A stretch of 64,000 bases of DNA from JAUMWX01 sp023394215 (lineage in GTDB: Bacteria; Bacillota; Clostridia; Tissierellales; Peptoniphilaceae). The notes under the pieces are model-generated. The model saw only the letters and a program-made list of their open reading frames with translations. It was not told where the DNA came from and did no database searches. Below, one piece after another: positions 1 to 9,095 of the stretch (position 1 is its first letter; every line of letters starts with the position of its first letter). A program made the translations under genes and the position numbers. The stretch is from assembly GCA_050313995.1 (NCBI GenBank), contig JBNPMM010000004.1, one strand, 5' to 3'.

Positions 1-641
1 AAGCTTTGGAAACAATAGTTGAAGCTATCAAGAAGGCGGGATATGTACCGGGCGAAGATGTGAAGATTGCTTTAGACGTGGCTGCATCTGAAATGTATAC
101 TGAAGAAGGCACTTACAACCTAAAGGGTGAAGGTGTAGTAAAAACAAGGGAAGAAATGGTAGCTTGGTATGAAGCACTTGTTGAAAAATATCCAATTATT
201 TCAATAGAAGACGGACTTAATGAAGAAGATTGGGACGGTTGGAAGCTTCTTACTGAAAGACTTGGAAAGAAGATTCAATTAGTAGGAGATGATTTGTTTG
301 TAACAAATACTAAGAGACTTAAGAAGGGTATCGAACTTGGCGTTGCAAACTCAATTCTTGTAAAAGTTAACCAAATCGGTACTTTGACAGAAACTTTAGA
401 TGCTGTTGAAATGGCTAAGAGAGCAGGTTATACAGCCGTAATATCTCATAGATCAGGTGAAACCGAAGATACTACAATTGCTGATTTGGCAGTAGCTTTA
501 AATGCAGGCCAAATAAAGACAGGTGCACCGTCAAGAACTGACAGAGTTGCTAAGTACAATCAATTATTAAGAATTGAAGACGCTTTATATGACACTGCAA
601 GATTTGACGGATTAAGAGCTTTCTACAACCTAAAGAAGTAA
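1..641 (+). CDS. eno: Enolase, C-terminal part (5' end outside window)
   Basis: Enolase converts 2-phosphoglycerate to phosphoenolpyruvate in glycolysis, in the cytoplasm. About 212 C-terminal residues are present; the reading frame runs open through the left edge, so the gene is partial only because of the window. Visible family motifs are VGDDLFVTN (metal-binding Asp), LVKVNQIGTLTET (active-site Lys), SHRSGETED and the C-terminal KTGAPSRTDRVAKYNQ. It ends in TAA and is followed by a hairpin terminator, so it is the last gene of its transcript. Identification is secure. Confidence 0.97.
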   Translation, partial: ALETIVEAIKKAGYVPGEDVKIALDVAASEMYTEEGTYNLKGEGVVKTREEMVAWYEALVEKYPIISIEDGLNEEDWDGWKLLTERLGKKIQLVGDDLFVTNTKRLKKGIELGVANSILVKVNQIGTLTETLDAVEMAKRAGYTAVISHRSGETEDTTIADLAVALNAGQIKTGAPSRTDRVAKYNQLLRIEDALYDTARFDGLRAFYNLKK

Positions 642-664
642 ATAATATAGTTGTTTTATAAGAT

Positions 665-717
665 AAATATGACTTTTCGGAGGCTGTAAATACAGTTTTT
701 CGAAGGGTCATATTTTT
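665..717 (+). terminator. Rho-independent terminator of eno
   Basis: A nine-base arm AAATATGAC (665-673) pairs with GTCATATTT (707-715), and an inner CTGTA/TACAG stem lies at 684-695. The 3' arm runs into T residues. It separates enolase from guaB. Confidence 0.75.
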
Positions 718-774
718 ATAGGAATGGCTTTTTATATAAGTAGTCCACTAATTATTTTTTTTAGGATAAATTTA

Positions 775-783
775 TGTTATAAT
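775..783 (+). promoter_or_regulatory. Extended -10 promoter of guaB
   Basis: TGT followed by a perfect TATAAT (778-783), about 23 bases ahead of the guaB start. No good -35 hexamer is visible, as expected for an extended -10 promoter. Confidence 0.55.
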
Positions 784-805
784 ATATAAAATTTAGGAGG
801 AATAT

Positions 806-2257
806 ATGAAATTTAAAAAGGAAAGCTTAACTTTTGATGATATTTTATTGGTACCGGCTTATTCGGAAGTAGTGCCGAGTCAAGTAAGTTTAAAGACAAG
901 ATTGACTAAAAATTTGGATCTTAATATTCCGCTTATATCCGCCGGTATGGATACAGTTACTGAAGCGGATATGGCTATAGGTATGGCGAGAGAGGGCGGT
1001 ATAGGGATTATTCATAAAAATATGCCTATAGAGGCACAGGCCAGACAAGTGGATAAGGTAAAGAGGTCCGAGCATGGAGTTATAACTGATCCGTTTAAGT
1101 TATCAGCTGACCATACTATAGCTGATGCGGATGAATTAATGGGGCATTTCAGAATTTCAGGAGTTCCTATAACCGATGAAGAAAATAATCTTGTAGGTAT
1201 CATAACAAACCGTGATATAAGGTTTGAAAAGGATTATAGCAGACCTATAAGAGAAGTCATGACTTCAGAAAACTTGATTACAGCAAAAGAAGGCATTTCT
1301 ATGGATGAAGCCCTTCAAATTTTGAGAAAACATAAGATAGAAAAACTGCCGCTTGTTGATGACAACAATAAACTAAAAGGACTTATAACTATAAAGGATA
1401 TAGAAAAATCTATATCTTATCCAAATGCTGCCAAGGATTCGCAAGGTAGACTTCTTTGCGGAGCGGCTGTAGGTGTTACCGAGGACGTTCTTGAAAGGAT
1501 TAAGGCTTTGGTAGATGCTAAGGTTGATGTGATAGTTGTTGATACTGCCCATGGTCACAGCAAGGGAGTTATAGAAAGCGTTAAAAAAATTAAAGAAAAT
1601 TTCCCTCAAGTTGAACTTATAGCAGGAAATGTTGCAACCGGAGAAGCTTGCAAGGCCCTTATTGAAGCTGGGGTTGATGCTGTTAAGGTTGGTATAGGCC
1701 CGGGCTCTATCTGTACAACAAGAGTTGTTGCAGGTATAGGGGTACCACAAATATCCGCTATTATGGATTGCTATGAGGTGGCAAGAGAATATGATGTTCC
1801 GGTAATTGCCGATGGTGGTATAAAGTATTCCGGAGACGTGGTAAAAGCTATTGCGGCAGGAGGTTCTACAGTTATGCTCGGTTCCTTGTTTGCCGGATGT
1901 AGTGAGTCTCCGGGTGAAGAAGAAATTTATGAAGGAAGAAGATTTAAGGTTTATAGGGGAATGGGCTCAATATCAGCTATGAAATCAGGCTCATCCGATA
2001 GATACTTCCAACAAAATTCAAAGAAGCTTGTGCCGGAAGGGGTAGAAGGAAGGGTTGCCTATAAGGGACCTGTTTCTGATGTGATCTATCAACTTATGGG
2101 AGGCTTAAGGGCAGGCATGGGTTATGTAGGTGCTAAGGATATTAAGACCCTGCAAGAAGATACGGAATATGTAAAGATGACAGCTGCATCTTTGGTAGAA
2201 TCTCATCCTCATGATATAAATATTACTAAAGAATCACCAAATTATTCAAGAAACTGA
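806..2257 (+). CDS. guaB: Inosine-5'-monophosphate dehydrogenase
   Basis: Oxidises IMP to XMP with NAD+, the committed step of guanine nucleotide synthesis, in the cytoplasm. The 483-residue length is typical of bacterial enzymes. The N-terminal barrel starts with LTFDDILLVPAYSEV. Two CBS modules occupy about residues 95-210. The catalytic loop GPGSICTTR carries the active-site Cys303, followed by ADGGIKYSGD and the flap region with GMGSISAM. AGGAGG sits just before the ATG. A YheO-type regulator follows after 18 bases and is probably co-transcribed. Confidence 0.97.
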   Translation: MKFKKESLTFDDILLVPAYSEVVPSQVSLKTRLTKNLDLNIPLISAGMDTVTEADMAIGMAREGGIGIIHKNMPIEAQARQVDKVKRSEHGVITDPFKLSADHTIADADELMGHFRISGVPITDEENNLVGIITNRDIRFEKDYSRPIREVMTSENLITAKEGISMDEALQILRKHKIEKLPLVDDNNKLKGLITIKDIEKSISYPNAAKDSQGRLLCGAAVGVTEDVLERIKALVDAKVDVIVVDTAHGHSKGVIESVKKIKENFPQVELIAGNVATGEACKALIEAGVDAVKVGIGPGSICTTRVVAGIGVPQISAIMDCYEVAREYDVPVIADGGIKYSGDVVKAIAAGGSTVMLGSLFAGCSESPGEEEIYEGRRFKVYRGMGSISAMKSGSSDRYFQQNSKKLVPEGVEGRVAYKGPVSDVIYQLMGGLRAGMGYVGAKDIKTLQEDTEYVKMTAASLVESHPHDINITKESPNYSRN

Positions 2258-2275
2258 TAAAACGGAGGCGGGAGT

Positions 2276-2974
2276 TTGATTAGCCCTGATACAAATAAAT
2301 TAGAACAATTTAAGACCATAGTTCATTTTTTGGGTTCTTTTTTAGGACCGGATTATGAAATAATACTGCATGATTTGAGTAAGCTTCCCGATACTATAAT
2401 CTGCATTGAAAATAATCATTTGAGTGGAAGAAAGGTTGGAGGTCCCATAACAAAATCGGCTCTTAAGATGATTCATGAAAAAATCTATCTTGAGAAGGAT
2501 TATGTTATAAACTATAAGGGGAAAAGTGATAAAAAAACTTTTAGATCAGCTACAATGTTTATCAAAGATGATGATGAGAATGTTATAGGACTTCTTTGCA
2601 TAAATTTTTCCGATGAAAGATTTGAACTTTTGCAGGATAAACTTTTTGAATTGCTTCATCCAAAAGATTGGGCAAAGATCCAGGTAAGTAAGGTATTTGA
2701 CGAAGATGACAAGCAAAAGGGTGAAGAGGTTGAAGAATACTATGGCAGTATAGATGAACTTATGGAAAATATTTATCAGGAAGCCGTATCCGATATAAAA
2801 ATTCCTCTTGATTATATGAAGCAGGAAGATAGACTTGAAGTTGTTAAGGTTCTTGATAAAAAGGGCATGTTTAAGCTTAAGGGAGCAGTTTCCTATGTTT
2901 CAAATCACTTAAAATGCTCACAGGCTACAATTTACAGATATCTGACCATGATTTCTGAAAGCAAGGAAGCTTGA
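2276..2974 (+). CDS. YheO/DauR-type PAS-HTH transcriptional regulator
   Basis: A 232-residue protein with an N-terminal YheO-like PAS domain (about 10-120: FLGPDYEIILHDLS, then GLLCINFSD) and a C-terminal helix-turn-helix (about 180-230: FKLKGAVSYVSNHLKCSQ). The start is a TTG with GGAGG six bases upstream; no better start exists nearby. Relatives include DauR, which controls D-arginine catabolism in Pseudomonas. Here the gene lies one gene upstream of a diaminopropionate/D-amino-acid operon, so control of that operon is a reasonable inference. A terminator follows directly. Confidence 0.85.
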   Translation: MISPDTNKLEQFKTIVHFLGSFLGPDYEIILHDLSKLPDTIICIENNHLSGRKVGGPITKSALKMIHEKIYLEKDYVINYKGKSDKKTFRSATMFIKDDDENVIGLLCINFSDERFELLQDKLFELLHPKDWAKIQVSKVFDEDDKQKGEEVEEYYGSIDELMENIYQEAVSDIKIPLDYMKQEDRLEVVKVLDKKGMFKLKGAVSYVSNHLKCSQATIYRYLTMISESKEA

Positions 2975-2991
2975 TAAGAAATTTTAAATTT

Positions 2992-3023
2992 AGGATTGGG
3001 CTTAAAATCCCAATCCTTTTTAT
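2992..3023 (+). terminator. Rho-independent terminator after the YheO-type regulator
   Basis: Perfect nine-base stem AGGATTGGG (2992-3000) / CCCAATCCT (3009-3017) with an eight-base loop and a following T run. It lies between the regulator stop and the true rmuC start, which argues against the longer upstream rmuC reading frame. Confidence 0.85.
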
Positions 3024-3042
3024 ACTGTTTAAGGAGGTTCAT

Positions 3043-4353
3043 ATGACAGAATTACTCATATATATATTATTGGGAGTGGGGATAATATCTCTGATTGTAA
3101 TATTCATAGCTTTATCTACAATTAGAGGCTTAAAAGACGAGTTATCCCACATGAAAAGAGATGATCAGGATACGGTAAAGGCCTTGTCCGACCTGAGACT
3201 TGAGAGTCAGGGGATGGTCCAAACTCTTACCACATCGGTAAATGCCTTCGGTGATATGATTTCAAGAAATCAAAATGATTTTTCAAAGGGTATAAGCGAG
3301 CGTTTGAATGACAGCAGTAAGGTTATGGATTTGAGATTATCGGATATGGGTAAGAGGATTTCCGATATGGCGGGGGAAAATGAAAAGAAGCTTGAAAATA
3401 TCCGTGATACTGTTGAAAAAAAGCTTACTGTTTTAAATGACGATAACAACAAGCAGCTTGAAAAAATGAGGGAAACAGTAGATGAAAAACTTCAAAAGAC
3501 TCTTGAGGACAGGATAAGTCAATCTTTCAAGCAGGTATCGGAAAGATTGGAACAGGTATACAAAGGGCTTGGAGAAATGCAAAATCTTGCCGCCGGAGTT
3601 GGAGATCTTAAGAAGGTATTGTCAAATGTAAAGACAAGGGGTATCCTCGGAGAAGTTCAGCTTAAGGCTATACTGGAACAAATTTTAAATGTTGATCAAT
3701 ATGAAGAAAATATAGCAACTGTGCCGGATAGTTCTGAAAGGGTTGAGTTTGCGGTGAAGCTTCCGGGAGATGGGGAAAAACCCGTATACTTGCCTATAGA
3801 CTCAAAGTTTCCGGGAGAAAGCTATGCTAAATTGAGGGATGCTTATGAGAGCGGAGATAAGACTTTGGTAGAAGCTGCCTATAAGGATTTGGAAAAAGTA
3901 ATAAAGGCTGAGGCTAAGGATATAAAAACCAAATATATATCTACGCCTTATACCACCGATTTTGCGGTTATGTTTCTACCTTTTGAAGGCCTATATGCAG
4001 AGGTTGTAAATAGGGGACTTTTAGAAGTTTTACAGAGGGAATATAAGGTAAATATAGCAGGACCTACTACTATGGCAGCCTTATTAAATTCGTTGCAAAT
4101 GGGCTTTAAGACCCTTGCCATACAAAAACATTCCGGTCAGGTTTGGGAAATACTCGGTGCGGTAAAAACTGAATTTGGGAAATTTGAAAGTGTACTTAAT
4201 TCAGCTAAAAATCGTTTAAAACAGGCTGATGCAGATCTTGATAAACTGATAGGTACAAGGACGAGAGCTATCGAACGTAAGCTTAAAAGTGTTGAATCAA
4301 TAGGAGATGGGGAATCTTCAAAGATTCTTGATTTAGAAGAATTAAGTGAATAA
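3043..4353 (+). CDS. rmuC: DNA recombination protein RmuC homologue
   Basis: RmuC-family proteins are membrane-anchored, nuclease-fold proteins that limit inversions and recombination at repeats; the biochemical activity is not well established. The protein is 436 residues. It has an N-terminal membrane segment (about 4-24), a long coiled coil (about 30-180), and a C-terminal RmuC domain with GILGEVQLKAILEQIL, PIDSKFPGE and GPTTMAALLNSL. I start it at the ATG at 3043, eight bases after AAGGAGG. The open frame extends upstream to 2971, but that part crosses a terminator. It appears monocistronic. Confidence 0.92.
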   Translation: MTELLIYILLGVGIISLIVIFIALSTIRGLKDELSHMKRDDQDTVKALSDLRLESQGMVQTLTTSVNAFGDMISRNQNDFSKGISERLNDSSKVMDLRLSDMGKRISDMAGENEKKLENIRDTVEKKLTVLNDDNNKQLEKMRETVDEKLQKTLEDRISQSFKQVSERLEQVYKGLGEMQNLAAGVGDLKKVLSNVKTRGILGEVQLKAILEQILNVDQYEENIATVPDSSERVEFAVKLPGDGEKPVYLPIDSKFPGESYAKLRDAYESGDKTLVEAAYKDLEKVIKAEAKDIKTKYISTPYTTDFAVMFLPFEGLYAEVVNRGLLEVLQREYKVNIAGPTTMAALLNSLQMGFKTLAIQKHSGQVWEILGAVKTEFGKFESVLNSAKNRLKQADADLDKLIGTRTRAIERKLKSVESIGDGESSKILDLEELSE

Positions 4354-4364
4354 GAAAATATATA

Positions 4365-4407
4365 TGACCCTGAAGGTGTTATCCTACAACTTCGGGGCCA
4401 TTTTTTT
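4365..4407 (+). terminator. Rho-independent terminator of rmuC
   Basis: An eleven-base stem with two G-U pairs joins 4365-4375 and 4390-4400, followed by seven T residues. The next 250 bases to ridA hold only AT-rich sequence and the ridA promoter. Confidence 0.85.
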
Positions 4408-4582
4408 ATCATAAATCAAATTCGTAATAAAAAATTCTTATATTTTTATTATAATTTTTTTTGGAATTATTTATGAAAGCGAAGGTAAAAATACTACTAA
4501 AAATGAATTTTGCATTTAAAAATATTGAGAAATAGAGGCTTATGAGATGGATGTGATTTCTGAAAAATGTTTCCATAAGTTG

Positions 4583-4611
4583 TTGACAGAAATTTATAAC
4601 GATGATAATAT
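4583..4611 (+). promoter_or_regulatory. Promoter of the ridA-dpaL catabolic operon
   Basis: A consensus TTGACA (4583-4588) is followed after 15-17 bases by GATAAT/TAATAT (4604-4611). The -10 region is embedded in imperfect repeats of GATGATAAT and AATGATAAT (4601-4629), which could serve as a regulator site. The ridA start lies about 45 bases downstream. Confidence 0.6.
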
Positions 4612-4657
4612 ATTATTACAATGATAATAAAATTTTATTAAAACTTGGAGGAAATTT

Positions 4658-5047
4658 ATGAACGAATTAAATAAAAAGATTGTTGCAACAGAAAAGGCAC
4701 CTGCTGCTGTAGGTCCTTATTCACAAGCAATAGAGATAGGGAATTTAATATATACATCAGGACAGCTTCCAATAGTTGCCGAAACGGGAGAGATGCCTGA
4801 AAGTGTAGAGGAACAAACAAGAGCAAGCTTAAACAATATTAAATATATACTTGAAAAAGCCGGCTCAGATATGGATAAGGTAATAAAGACAACTGTATTT
4901 ATGACAGATTTGGCATATTTTACAAATATGAATGGAGTTTATGCTGAATTTTTCAGTGAAAATTCTCTACCTGCAAGGTCTTGCTTCCAAGTTAGCGCAC
5001 TTCCTAAGGGGGCAAAGGTTGAGATTGAAGTAGTGGCTTGCAAATAA
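4658..5047 (+). CDS. ridA: RidA family reactive enamine/imine deaminase
   Basis: RidA hydrolyses reactive 2-aminoacrylate-type enamines and imines released by PLP-dependent lyases. The 129-residue length is typical. Family motifs are GPYSQAIEIGNLIYTSGQLP near the N-terminus and the C-terminal LPARSCFQV with the conserved Arg, then EIEVVA. It is the first gene of an operon and precedes diaminopropionate ammonia-lyase by 12 bases. That lyase makes aminoacrylate-type intermediates, so the pairing makes biochemical sense. Confidence 0.95.
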   Translation: MNELNKKIVATEKAPAAVGPYSQAIEIGNLIYTSGQLPIVAETGEMPESVEEQTRASLNNIKYILEKAGSDMDKVIKTTVFMTDLAYFTNMNGVYAEFFSENSLPARSCFQVSALPKGAKVEIEVVACK

Positions 5048-5059
5048 AAAGGAGAGGCT

Positions 5060-6256
5060 ATGAAATTAGAGTTTTATAAGAAGGATTCAAAAAATGATAA
5101 TAAATATGACATAAGTTTTTTGAATGAAGAAGTTGCCAAAGCGATTTATGAATATCATAGAAGTTTTCCTATGTATGAAAAGACTCCACTTTTTGAACTT
5201 AAGAACTTGGCTGAAGACTTGGGTGTAAAAAATATCCTTGTAAAAGACGAATCTTACAGATTTGGTTTAAATGCTTTCAAAGTTTTGGGCGGAAGTTATG
5301 CTGTAGGAAAGGTAGTTGCTCAAAAGTTGGGAGAAGATTTATCGAACCTTCCTTATGAAAAATTGATTTCAAAGGAAGTTAAGGAAAAATTGGGAGATAT
5401 CACATTTATAACTGCAACTGACGGAAATCACGGCAGGGGCGTTGCCTGGGCTGCAAATAAGCTAAATCAAAAGGCTATAGTATTTATGCCGAGGGGAGCT
5501 GCACAGGAAAGAGTTGATAATATAGCTAAAGAAGGGGCTGAAGTTACAGTTTTGGATGCAAATTATGATGAGGCTGTAAGGCACGCAAATCAATTGGCTG
5601 AAGAAAATGGCTATATAATGGTGCAGGACACTGCTTGGGATGGATATGAAGATATTCCGAGATGGATTATGCAGGGATATATGACTCTTGCTTGGGAAAT
5701 GTACAGTGAACTGGAGGAAAAGTCTATAGTTCCTACACATGTATTTTTACAGGCGGGAGTAGGATCATTTGCAGCGGCAGCTACAGGTTTTTTATCAAAT
5801 ATGTATAAGGAAAATAAACCTAAAATAAGCATAGTTGAACCTATGAACGTAGCCTGTATTTATGAGTCGGCAGTTAAAAATGAAAGAGTGCTTGTAGGGG
5901 GAAATCATCAAACTATTATGGCTGGTTTGGCTTGCGGTGAACCTAACACATTCGGTTTGAAGGTGCTTCTTGATTATGCGGACGGATTTATAAGATGCAG
6001 TGATGAGTTTGCAGCTCATGGAATGAGACTCTTGGCAAATCCTTTAGGTAGTGATGCAAAGGTAGTTTCAGGAGAAAGCGGAGCGGCATCGATAGGAGCT
6101 ATGAGTAAGGTTCTTAGTGACTTGAAATATGATACCGTAAAAAAAGATTTAGGAATAGACGAAAATTCGGTGCTTTTATTTGTATCAACAGAAGGAGATA
6201 CTGATAAGGATAATTACAGAAAAGTTGTTTGGGATGGGAAATATCCAAGTTTTTAG
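5060..6256 (+). CDS. dpaL: Diaminopropionate ammonia-lyase (PLP-dependent)
   Basis: Cleaves 2,3-diaminopropionate (both enantiomers in the E. coli YgeX enzyme) to pyruvate and two ammonia, in the cytoplasm. The protein is 398 residues, the usual length. The PLP lysine is Lys74 in RFGLNAFKVLGGSYA. DGNHGRGVAW is the substrate/cofactor loop, and the glycine-rich phosphate loop is QAGVGSFAAA. It follows ridA and precedes a YgeY-like hydrolase, as in the yge cluster of enterobacteria. AGGAGAGG precedes the ATG. Confidence 0.93.
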   Translation: MKLEFYKKDSKNDNKYDISFLNEEVAKAIYEYHRSFPMYEKTPLFELKNLAEDLGVKNILVKDESYRFGLNAFKVLGGSYAVGKVVAQKLGEDLSNLPYEKLISKEVKEKLGDITFITATDGNHGRGVAWAANKLNQKAIVFMPRGAAQERVDNIAKEGAEVTVLDANYDEAVRHANQLAEENGYIMVQDTAWDGYEDIPRWIMQGYMTLAWEMYSELEEKSIVPTHVFLQAGVGSFAAAATGFLSNMYKENKPKISIVEPMNVACIYESAVKNERVLVGGNHQTIMAGLACGEPNTFGLKVLLDYADGFIRCSDEFAAHGMRLLANPLGSDAKVVSGESGAASIGAMSKVLSDLKYDTVKKDLGIDENSVLLFVSTEGDTDKDNYRKVVWDGKYPSF

Positions 6257-6266
6257 GAGGAAGATT

Positions 6267-7436
6267 ATGGAAAACAAAGTAGTTGATTTGACACAAAGAC
6301 TTATTCAAAAGCAAAGTTATTCGGGAAATGAAAAGGGAGTTTCAGATGAATTAACCAAGTTTTTTAATGAGAACGGTTTTGATGATGTACATTTTGATAA
6401 ATATGGAAATACAATTGGACATATAAAAGGAAGTAAGCCAGGTTCTAAGATAGTATTTGACGGACATATGGATACTGTGCCTGTTACCGATCCGAGCGAG
6501 TGGAAATTCCCTCCTTTTGAAGCTCAAATCCATGAAAATAAGATTTATGGAAGAGGGGCTACAGATATGAAGGGGGCAATAGCGGCTATGGCTGTTGCTG
6601 CAGCAAATTTTAAAAATGAAACAAAGGGAGAATTCGCCGGAGATATATATGTAGCGGGAGTTGTTCATGAAGAATGTTTTGAAGGGGTTGCTGCAAGAGA
6701 GATCAGTTCCTATGTAAAACCTGATTATGTAGTAATCGGTGAAGCTTCACTTGGAAATATTAAAATAGGTCAAAGGGGCAGGGCTGAAATTAAAATAGAA
6801 ACTACAGGTATACCTGCGCACTCAGCAAATCCTGAAAAGGGTATAAACGCCGTATATAAAATGTGTAAGGTAATTGAAGCTATAAGAGGTTTGGTACCTA
6901 CACATCATGATGTTTTAGGCTATGGAATATTGGAACTTGTAGATATAAAGTCAAGTCCTTTCCCGGGAGCTTCCGTTGTACCGGAAAAATGCGTAGCTAC
7001 ATACGATAGAAGGTTATTGGTCGGTGAAACCAAGGAATCGGTTTTAGCACCTATAAATGACCTTTTGGAAAAGTTGATGAAGGAAGATGACCAATTAAAA
7101 GTAAAAGCATATTATTCAGTAGGAGAAGAGGATTGTTTTACAGGAGAAAAGATTCTTGGAGAAAGATTTTTCCCAGGCTGGTTATATAACAAGGAAGAGG
7201 ATTGGGTGCAAGCAGTATTTAAGGAAATGAATGAAAACGGATTGACACCTGAAATTACTCAGTATAACTTCTGTACAAACGGAAGCCATTATGCCGGAGA
7301 AGCCGGGATAAAAACTTTAGGGATAGGCCCGTCAAGGGAAAACTTAGCACATACTGTTGACGAATATATTGAAATAGATGAGTTAAACAGCGTTGTTAAG
7401 GCCTACGAATCTGTAATGAAGGCACTTCTAAAATAG
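6267..7436 (+). CDS. YgeY-type M20 family metallohydrolase
   Basis: An M20 (ArgE/DapE/carboxypeptidase-like) amidohydrolase of 389 residues, close to the YgeY group often annotated as selenium-metabolism linked. Metal ligands are visible in FDGHMDTVP, YGRGATDMKG, VHEECFEG and, near the C-terminus, the NGSHYAGEAG and LAHTVDE region. I start it at the ATG at 6267, four bases after TAGGAGGAAG; the frame is open upstream inside dpaL. The natural substrate is unknown. The context suggests an N-acyl or ureido derivative of an amino acid. Confidence 0.9.
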   Translation: MENKVVDLTQRLIQKQSYSGNEKGVSDELTKFFNENGFDDVHFDKYGNTIGHIKGSKPGSKIVFDGHMDTVPVTDPSEWKFPPFEAQIHENKIYGRGATDMKGAIAAMAVAAANFKNETKGEFAGDIYVAGVVHEECFEGVAAREISSYVKPDYVVIGEASLGNIKIGQRGRAEIKIETTGIPAHSANPEKGINAVYKMCKVIEAIRGLVPTHHDVLGYGILELVDIKSSPFPGASVVPEKCVATYDRRLLVGETKESVLAPINDLLEKLMKEDDQLKVKAYYSVGEEDCFTGEKILGERFFPGWLYNKEEDWVQAVFKEMNENGLTPEITQYNFCTNGSHYAGEAGIKTLGIGPSRENLAHTVDEYIEIDELNSVVKAYESVMKALLK

Positions 7437-7444
7437 GAGGGAAT

Positions 7445-9034
7445 ATGTACGATATATTAATTAAAAACGGTTTAATTGTTGATGGAAGCGGTCAAAAACC
7501 TTTTATTAAGAATCTTGCTATAAAAGATGAAGTTATAAAGTTTGTAGATGGGGAAGTTGAAGCTGTAAAAGTTATTGATGCTGATGGAAAGTTGGTAACT
7601 CCCGGATTTATAGATACACATTCTCATTCATCAATGTTGGTTAATGAAGATCCTTATTTAGCTCCTAAACTGTTTCAAGGTATTACCACTGAACTTGTAG
7701 CTCAAGACGGTATGGGACCTGCACCGGTAGATGAAAAAAATATAAGTGCTTGGAAAAAAGCCATGGCAGGACTTGAAGGGGAATATGACTTTGAATGGAA
7801 ATGGAGAAGTGTTGCGGATTATTTAAATCAAGTTGAAAAACTTGAGCTTGGACCGAACATAGCTTATCTTGCACCTCATGGAAACATTAGAATGGTGTCT
7901 ATGGGGCTTGATAATAGAAAACCTACTCTTGAAGAGCAGGAAAGGATGAACAAAGAGCTTCAAAAGGCATTTGACGAGGGGGCTTTCGGTATGAGTACCG
8001 GTATGATTTATCCTCCTTGTGTATATGCAAATATAGATGAATTTATTGAACTTGGAAAGGTTATAAAGGCAAATGATGGAGTGTTTGTAACTCATCAAAG
8101 ATCCGAAGCCGATGCCATGCTTGAGTCAATGGATGAAATTTTGACCATAGGTAGAGAAAGCGGGTGTAGAACACACTTTTCACATTTCAAAATCTGCGGA
8201 AAGAATAACTGGGACAAGATACCGAAAATCCTTGATAAATTGGATCAGGCTAAAAAAGAGGGTATGATAGTTTCATTTGACCAATATCCATATGTAGCGG
8301 GTTCGACTATGATGTCTGTAATTCTTCCTCCTTGGGTTCATGACGGGGGTACCGAAAAACTGATTGAAAGATTATACGATGAAGACCTTCGTAAGAAGAT
8401 GAAAGAGGACATCATTAACGGCATAGAAGGTTGGGATAACTTCGTTGATTTTGCAGGATTGGAAGGCATATTTATAACATTTGTAAAACATGAAGAAGCT
8501 GAAAAGTATGTAGGTATGAGTCTTTTGGAACTTGGACAAGCTACAGGCAAGGAGCCTTTGGATGCTATATTTGATTTAATCAGAGATGAAGAAAATATCG
8601 TAGGCTTGGTTGATTTTTATGGAACTGAAGAACATGTTAAGACCTTTATGTCAAGACCTGAACAAAATGTGTGTACGGACGGAATCATAGGAGCTAAGCC
8701 TCATCCAAGATTGTATGGTGCTTTTGCAAGGGTACTTGGAAAGTATTGCAGGGATGAAAAATTATTCCCTGTAGAAACTGCAATCAGAAAGATGACCGGT
8801 AAGCCAGCGGATGCCATAGGCCTTCAAGATAGAGGATATCTAAAAGACGGCTATGCTGCCGATGTATTGGTAATAGATTTTGAAAACATTATAGATGTTG
8901 GAGATTATACAAATCCTAAGCAATTAGCAAAGGGAATTGTTTACTCTATAATAAATGGAAAAATAGTAATTGATGAAGGTAAGGAAGTTCATCAAAGAGC
9001 AGGAAAAGTGTTGCGTTATAAGGGACGTAAGTAA
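7445..9034 (+). CDS. N-acyl-D-amino-acid deacylase / D-aminoacylase family amidohydrolase
   Basis: An amidohydrolase-superfamily enzyme of 529 residues, expected to release D-amino acids from N-acyl-D-amino acids (or to hydrolyse related N-carbamoyl or dipeptide substrates). Motifs are PGFIDTHSHSS (the metal-binding HxH), STGMIYPPC, THQRSEAD, THFSHFKICG and the late CTDGIIGAKPHPR (Asp base). It begins eight bases after the M20 gene with AGGAGGG. The order lyase-hydrolase-deacylase-symporter points to D-amino-acid or modified-amino-acid use. Confidence 0.87.
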   Translation: MYDILIKNGLIVDGSGQKPFIKNLAIKDEVIKFVDGEVEAVKVIDADGKLVTPGFIDTHSHSSMLVNEDPYLAPKLFQGITTELVAQDGMGPAPVDEKNISAWKKAMAGLEGEYDFEWKWRSVADYLNQVEKLELGPNIAYLAPHGNIRMVSMGLDNRKPTLEEQERMNKELQKAFDEGAFGMSTGMIYPPCVYANIDEFIELGKVIKANDGVFVTHQRSEADAMLESMDEILTIGRESGCRTHFSHFKICGKNNWDKIPKILDKLDQAKKEGMIVSFDQYPYVAGSTMMSVILPPWVHDGGTEKLIERLYDEDLRKKMKEDIINGIEGWDNFVDFAGLEGIFITFVKHEEAEKYVGMSLLELGQATGKEPLDAIFDLIRDEENIVGLVDFYGTEEHVKTFMSRPEQNVCTDGIIGAKPHPRLYGAFARVLGKYCRDEKLFPVETAIRKMTGKPADAIGLQDRGYLKDGYAADVLVIDFENIIDVGDYTNPKQLAKGIVYSIINGKIVIDEGKEVHQRAGKVLRYKGRK

Positions 9035-9047
9035 AATTTTATAATGT

Positions 9048-9069
9048 CTTATGGGGGAAACCCCATAAG
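9048..9069 (+). promoter_or_regulatory. Intercistronic stem-loop before the symporter gene
   Basis: CTTATGGGG (9048-9056) pairs perfectly with CCCCATAAG (9061-9069) across a four-base loop. It is followed by A residues, not T residues, so it is not a terminator on this strand. It more likely stabilises or separates the transcripts of the deacylase and the downstream symporter. Confidence 0.6.
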
Positions 9070-9095
9070 GCAAAAAAATACATATAGGAGGTTTT

